A stretch of 64,000 nt of DNA from Clostridiales bacterium (GTDB lineage Bacteria; Bacillota; Clostridia; Lachnospirales; Lachnospiraceae), in contig JAJBVD010000083.1 of the NCBI GenBank assembly GCA_020859985.1, positions 1-64,000 on the forward strand, in the 5' to 3' direction. Under the pieces are notes generated by a model that saw only the letters and a list, made by a program, of their open reading frames with translations, did no database searches and was not told where the DNA came from. Shown piece by piece: positions 61,047 to 64,000 of this stretch (positions within the stretch are counted from its first letter, which is position 1; the number at the start of each line of letters is the position of its first letter). The translations under genes were made by a program, and so were the position numbers.

Positions 61047-61817
61047 ATGTTCAAGTTACTTGTGGTTTGTGCAACTGCGGGAATTGCAGCTGGGTTGGGA
61101 ACCGGCTTTGCCGGAATGTCGGCGACAACGGCGATCGTCCCAATGCTGGTAACATTCCTCGGGATACCGTGGTATGAAGCGGTAGGAATCGGTCTTGCTT
61201 CGGACGTCCTTGCCTCCGCTTTTTCTGCATATGTATATAAGAAGAACAATAATCTGGATCTCAAGCATGGGATGATCATGGTAGCTGCCGTGCTGCTTAT
61301 GACGATTCTGGGAAGTTATTTTTCGCAGTATATGCCGGATATGGAGATGGGGCGTTTGTCTGTGGTATTTACGACCCTGCTTGGATTACGCTTTATCGTC
61401 TTTCCGGCAACGAAGCAGGCTGAGCTTGGACTTTTTATCCCGGAGAAATACCGTCCTCTGCTTTCGGTGATCTGCGGAGTGGTGATCGGGTTTTACTGTG
61501 GATTTATGGGGCTGGGCGGCGGAATGATGATGCTGTTTATCCTGACGACGATCCTGCGTTATGACCTGAAAACAGCAGTCGGGACAAGCGTATTTGTGAT
61601 GACATTTATTGCATTTACAGGTGCAGTTTCTCATTTTTATTTCGGAAATGTCGAAAGCTATATACCGGCCCTGCTGCTCTGTATTGTGACTACGCTGGTG
61701 TCTGCGCTTGTGTCCGCGGCGATATCGAATCGCCTGAAAGATAAGACAACAAATCGCGTTACGGGTATTGTACTGTTTGGCCTGGGGCTGATGATGCTGT
61801 GGGAATCTTTTCTATAA
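61047..61817 (+). CDS. TauE/SafE-family (TSUP) sulfite/anion permease
   Basis: A 256-residue membrane protein with about eight helices, of the TSUP family: GIAAGLGTGFAGMSATTAIV near the N terminus, then GFYCGFMGLGGGMMMLFILT (the repeated GxGGG-type motif, about residues 150-170), and TAVGTSVFVMTFIAFTGAVS. These export or import sulfite, sulfoacetate and related anions. A sulfotransferase gene follows 78 nt downstream, so a sulfur link is possible. A leader of about 190 nt precedes it. Confidence 0.87.
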   Translation: MFKLLVVCATAGIAAGLGTGFAGMSATTAIVPMLVTFLGIPWYEAVGIGLASDVLASAFSAYVYKKNNNLDLKHGMIMVAAVLLMTILGSYFSQYMPDMEMGRLSVVFTTLLGLRFIVFPATKQAELGLFIPEKYRPLLSVICGVVIGFYCGFMGLGGGMMMLFILTTILRYDLKTAVGTSVFVMTFIAFTGAVSHFYFGNVESYIPALLLCIVTTLVSALVSAAISNRLKDKTTNRVTGIVLFGLGLMMLWESFL

Positions 61818-61894
61818 AGGCCGCACGCAATCAATAAAGTACCGGATAAAGGCAGTGCTTTTGCGAATCTGCTGCCGGAATCAGAGGAACAAAG

Positions 61895-63031
61895 ATGGAT
61901 GATATGGACCGCATGGGAAGCAATGCAGAGAACGTTGAAAAACGGAATAAAAAGCAGAAAAAGATGCGAGACAAGAATGATAGAAGGTCGAACCGCCGGA
62001 ACCCTGAGTTTCTTTGCATGGGGTTTCAAAAATGTGGTACGACTACCCTCTTTGAGATTTTGAGACAGCATAAGGACGTTGTACTTTGTCGTGATGTGAA
62101 GGAACCGATGTATTACCGCGTTCCATGTCTTTGGTCTATTGGCAGGAAATGGTATTATCAGCGGCGTTATTACGGGCACATTACAGCAGAGGATCCCCGC
62201 AGGTGCGGAGAAGTAAATGCCGGCTTGACGTTCAGCGGATGCGCAAAGAAGATCTGCCATGATTTTTCTCCTGATACGAAGCTTATCTTTATGATGCGTA
62301 ATCCGGTGGATCGCGCGTATTCTTCATATAAATATTTTCTTGCGCGCGGATTTCTTCCGAAAGGAGCTGTCCGCGAAGATCAGAAATATGGGCATGCGGA
62401 GGCATTTGACCGTTATGTGCATTCTGTTCTGGATGATCCGAAACAGGAGGGGCGGATCATGCGGCAGCGTTTGAATTATCTGGTGTTTTCACAGAGCAGG
62501 TATTATAGCTGTATTCAGGAATATCTCGGACATTTTCCGGAGGAGAATATACGTTTTGTCTTTTTTGAAGAATTTGTAAGGGACGAGAAGGCGGCCTGCC
62601 GGGATTTGTTTGGTTTTATCGGGATCGGAGAGGATGAGAGTGTTGACTGTTCCATCCGTGCCAATGAAGGAAATGAGCGAGCGGTCTCTGATGCGGCGGC
62701 GAAGAAGTTCCAGATTATCAAGGGCTTTCATTATGGTTTTTACGAGTTTGCAGCATTAACTTACTGGCTGCCGGGGGCATATAATAAATTTAAGGGATAT
62801 TACGACCGGGAGCGAAGAGAATCTTTTGTATCGGATGGGGATAAGAGCGCGATTCTTCCCCAAACGCGGGAATATCTGGAGGCGTATTTTGCGGATGAAG
62901 TGCGTGGAATTGAGCGACTTTCCGGCAGAAGCCTTAAGTCGCTCTGGTATCCGACAGAAAAGTATCTGGGAAAAGCGCAGAATCAAAGCTCCGAAGTATG
63001 CCCCGGGAAAGTACCGGAAGATGCTGCATGA
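61895..63031 (+). CDS. PAPS-type sulfotransferase domain protein
   Basis: A 378-residue cytoplasmic sulfotransferase. The 5'-phosphosulfate loop FLCMGFQKCGTTTLFEILRQ (about residues 38-57) and the 3'-phosphate motif LIFMMRNPVDRAYSSYKYFL (about 130-149) are both present, with a C-terminal RVLFFEEF-like FVFFEEFVRDE (about 222). The N-terminal 35 residues are basic and low complexity. It transfers sulfate from PAPS to a sugar, lipid or peptide; the acceptor is unknown. No PAPS synthesis genes adjoin. It lies next to a TauE/SafE permease. Confidence 0.85.
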   Translation: MDDMDRMGSNAENVEKRNKKQKKMRDKNDRRSNRRNPEFLCMGFQKCGTTTLFEILRQHKDVVLCRDVKEPMYYRVPCLWSIGRKWYYQRRYYGHITAEDPRRCGEVNAGLTFSGCAKKICHDFSPDTKLIFMMRNPVDRAYSSYKYFLARGFLPKGAVREDQKYGHAEAFDRYVHSVLDDPKQEGRIMRQRLNYLVFSQSRYYSCIQEYLGHFPEENIRFVFFEEFVRDEKAACRDLFGFIGIGEDESVDCSIRANEGNERAVSDAAAKKFQIIKGFHYGFYEFAALTYWLPGAYNKFKGYYDRERRESFVSDGDKSAILPQTREYLEAYFADEVRGIERLSGRSLKSLWYPTEKYLGKAQNQSSEVCPGKVPEDAA

Positions 63032-63099
63032 TTCAGAAGACTTCATACAGACTTCTGCTGTGTCGAAGATTTTCCTGACAGTTTTCTGCGGTATTTTTG

Positions 63100-63708
63100 T
63101 CAGGATGCGGATTCATCTGAAAGGATATTTCCGGCCTCTACATTCGGTTCAATAAAATTATCACGTGAATATGCCCAGAGTTTTTCGGATCCCTTTGCGG
63201 TATTTTTATTCCGGCCGAGTATCTGGCTTAAGTGTACGCCTTTTTCACTCCAGGCTTTTCCACCGGCAGCCGCATTCAGCATGGCGGGCTGGATGTTGTC
63301 CATGGTGCGGGCAAATTGCGCTTCTGCTGTTTCCTCGGCTTCAAATTCATCCCAGAGCGCCCGCATTTTTGCACCCTGATCCTGTGGAAGCAGGCCAAAA
63401 AGACGTTCTGCCGCGGCCAGCTCACGCTGTCGCTGTGTCTTTTTCCCCTCTTCATCATAAGCGTAAGTATCTCCCGCATCAATCTCTACGACGTCATGAA
63501 TCAGAAGCATACTGATTGTTTTTAAGACATCGATTTCTTCGTTGGCATATTCGCTTAAGATCAGCGTCATGACCGCCATATGCCATGCGTGCTCAGCATC
63601 ATTTTCTTTTCGGTCTCCATCGGAGAGATAGGTCTGCCGCCCTATAAGCTTTTCTTTATCCATTTCCAGACAGAAAGCAAACTGCTGCCGGATGCGATCA
63701 TCGGTCAT
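63100..63708 (-). CDS. HD-domain hydrolase, YfbR-like
   Basis: A 202-residue HD-superfamily phosphohydrolase: ENDAEHAWHMAVMTLILSEY with His (about residues 32-51), LLIHDVVEIDAGDTYAYD (about 73-90) as the HD metal motif, and QFARTMDNIQPAMLNAAAGG near 130. It resembles YfbR/YedJ-type 5'-nucleotidases. ATG 63708 has AAAGGAG upstream; the frame runs to 63732. Its start region contains a half GTAAC-type repeat (63736-63755). Confidence 0.85.
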   Translation of the reverse strand: MTDDRIRQQFAFCLEMDKEKLIGRQTYLSDGDRKENDAEHAWHMAVMTLILSEYANEEIDVLKTISMLLIHDVVEIDAGDTYAYDEEGKKTQRQRELAAAERLFGLLPQDQGAKMRALWDEFEAEETAEAQFARTMDNIQPAMLNAAAGGKAWSEKGVHLSQILGRNKNTAKGSEKLWAYSRDNFIEPNVEAGNILSDESAS

Positions 63709-64000
63709 ATAGGAAACTCCTTTCTCGTGCAAAAATTAACTGTTCTGGACAGTACAGATTTTGTTTCAAGTGAGAATATTATATAGCAACTTAAAATGAC
63801 GGTAAAGTGTCTGTGTGAAGATTTTTTAATGAATCAGAGTCTTTTCCGGATGGAAATGAAGCTTTTGGGAGTGATGCGCCTTGTCATTCCGGGAGGTGCA
63901 TGGTAGAATGTTGTGAAAAAGGATTGCGGAACCGGGGCAGAGAGTGTACTGGACGGATACAGAGAAGTGCTTTAGTATCAGGCAGCAATAAAGAAAAAAC
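63709..64000. other. Intergenic end of window
   Basis: No gene. A half-site TTAACTGTTCTGGACAGTAC (63736-63755) resembles the GTAAC repeat start. A plus-strand promoter TTGTCA-N17-TAGAAT is at 63881-63909, so a gene or RNA probably begins just past the window. Confidence 0.6.
63881..63909 (+). promoter_or_regulatory. Promoter at the right edge
   Basis: TTGTCA (63881-63886), 17-nt spacer, TAGAAT (63904-63909). The product is outside the window. Confidence 0.6.

Overview
The window reads as a chromosomal segment of a spore-forming anaerobic Lachnospiraceae (Clostridia, Bacillota). The reasons are the sporulation genes (spoIIR, spoIIID, a Csp-like subtilase), the cdaA-cdaR-HPr cluster, a GlgC/GlgD pair, class 1B dihydroorotate dehydrogenase with PyrK, and many families typical of that group (DUF4317, DUF5721, DUF6142, DUF6809, a Cys-rich 'HCB protein 13'-like peptide, FeoB with a Cys-rich partner). 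No genus is claimed. Most genes are housekeeping; the accessory character is concentrated at about 3.5-5.9 kb and in intergenic repeats.

Layout. 0-3.5 kb: 3' end of an ABC exporter, a YkgJ/YcgN-like Cys-cluster protein and a cardiolipin-synthase-like phospholipase D. 3.5-5.9 kb: a scrap-yard of broken genes (DUF1538 fragment, a second partial copy of the uvrB 5' end still carrying a LexA-type box, a DUF3791/DUF3990 pair with a third small gene, a MNT-type nucleotidyltransferase broken by an in-frame stop, a vestigial partner). 5.9-10.7 kb: intact uvrB-uvrA. 10.7-15.8 kb: a long palindromic intergenic region, then mreB-like, recD2 and comF. 15.9-18.5 kb: cdaA-cdaR-HPr with a terminator. 18.6-23.6 kb: a sugar-transferase/GT2 fusion followed by pyrF-pyrK-pyrD. 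23.7-24.0 kb: a convergent small-peptide/small-RNA locus that looks like a type I toxin-antitoxin. 24.1-28.3 kb: spoIIR, typA (convergent), a two-OB-fold SSB-like protein and a frameshifted corrinoid adenosyltransferase.

28.5-36.4 kb: a beta-propeller receptor with an unusual HD-GYP domain, glgC-glgD (opposite strand), pyrE, a 50-aa membrane peptide with a VanZ protein, and DUF6142. 36.4-44.2 kb: an M29-like aminopeptidase, a GH3 beta-glucosidase with reversed domain order, DUF4317 and TraX. 44.5-49.3 kb: htpG behind a CIRCE element, DUF5721, DegV and small membrane/Cys-rich peptides. 49.4-55.8 kb: a Csp-like protease with Cys at the catalytic Ser position, a DtxR-type repressor divergent from feoA-feoA-feoB and a FeoB-associated Cys-rich peptide; an iron-box-like palindrome overlaps the feo promoter. 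55.9-56.1 kb: tRNA-Val(CAC) and tRNA-Ala(CGC). 56.1-64 kb: an MFS exporter, a zinc-dependent phospholipase C gene shortened by an in-frame TGA, DUF6809, two XRE regulators, spoIIID directly behind a terminator-like hairpin, a TauE/SafE transporter, a PAPS-type sulfotransferase and an HD hydrolase.

The strongest candidate for an undescribed system is the 23.7-24.0 kb locus: a 28-codon hydrophobic peptide with a very strong Shine-Dalgarno that the 5' leader can mask, its own promoter, and a convergent promoter giving a roughly 75-nt RNA that ends on a shared bidirectional terminator. Dispersed palindromic repeats (a GTAAC...GTTAC family with at least six copies and an AGTAAA...TTTACT family with two) are a second theme. 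All calls come from reading the sequence; no searches were run.
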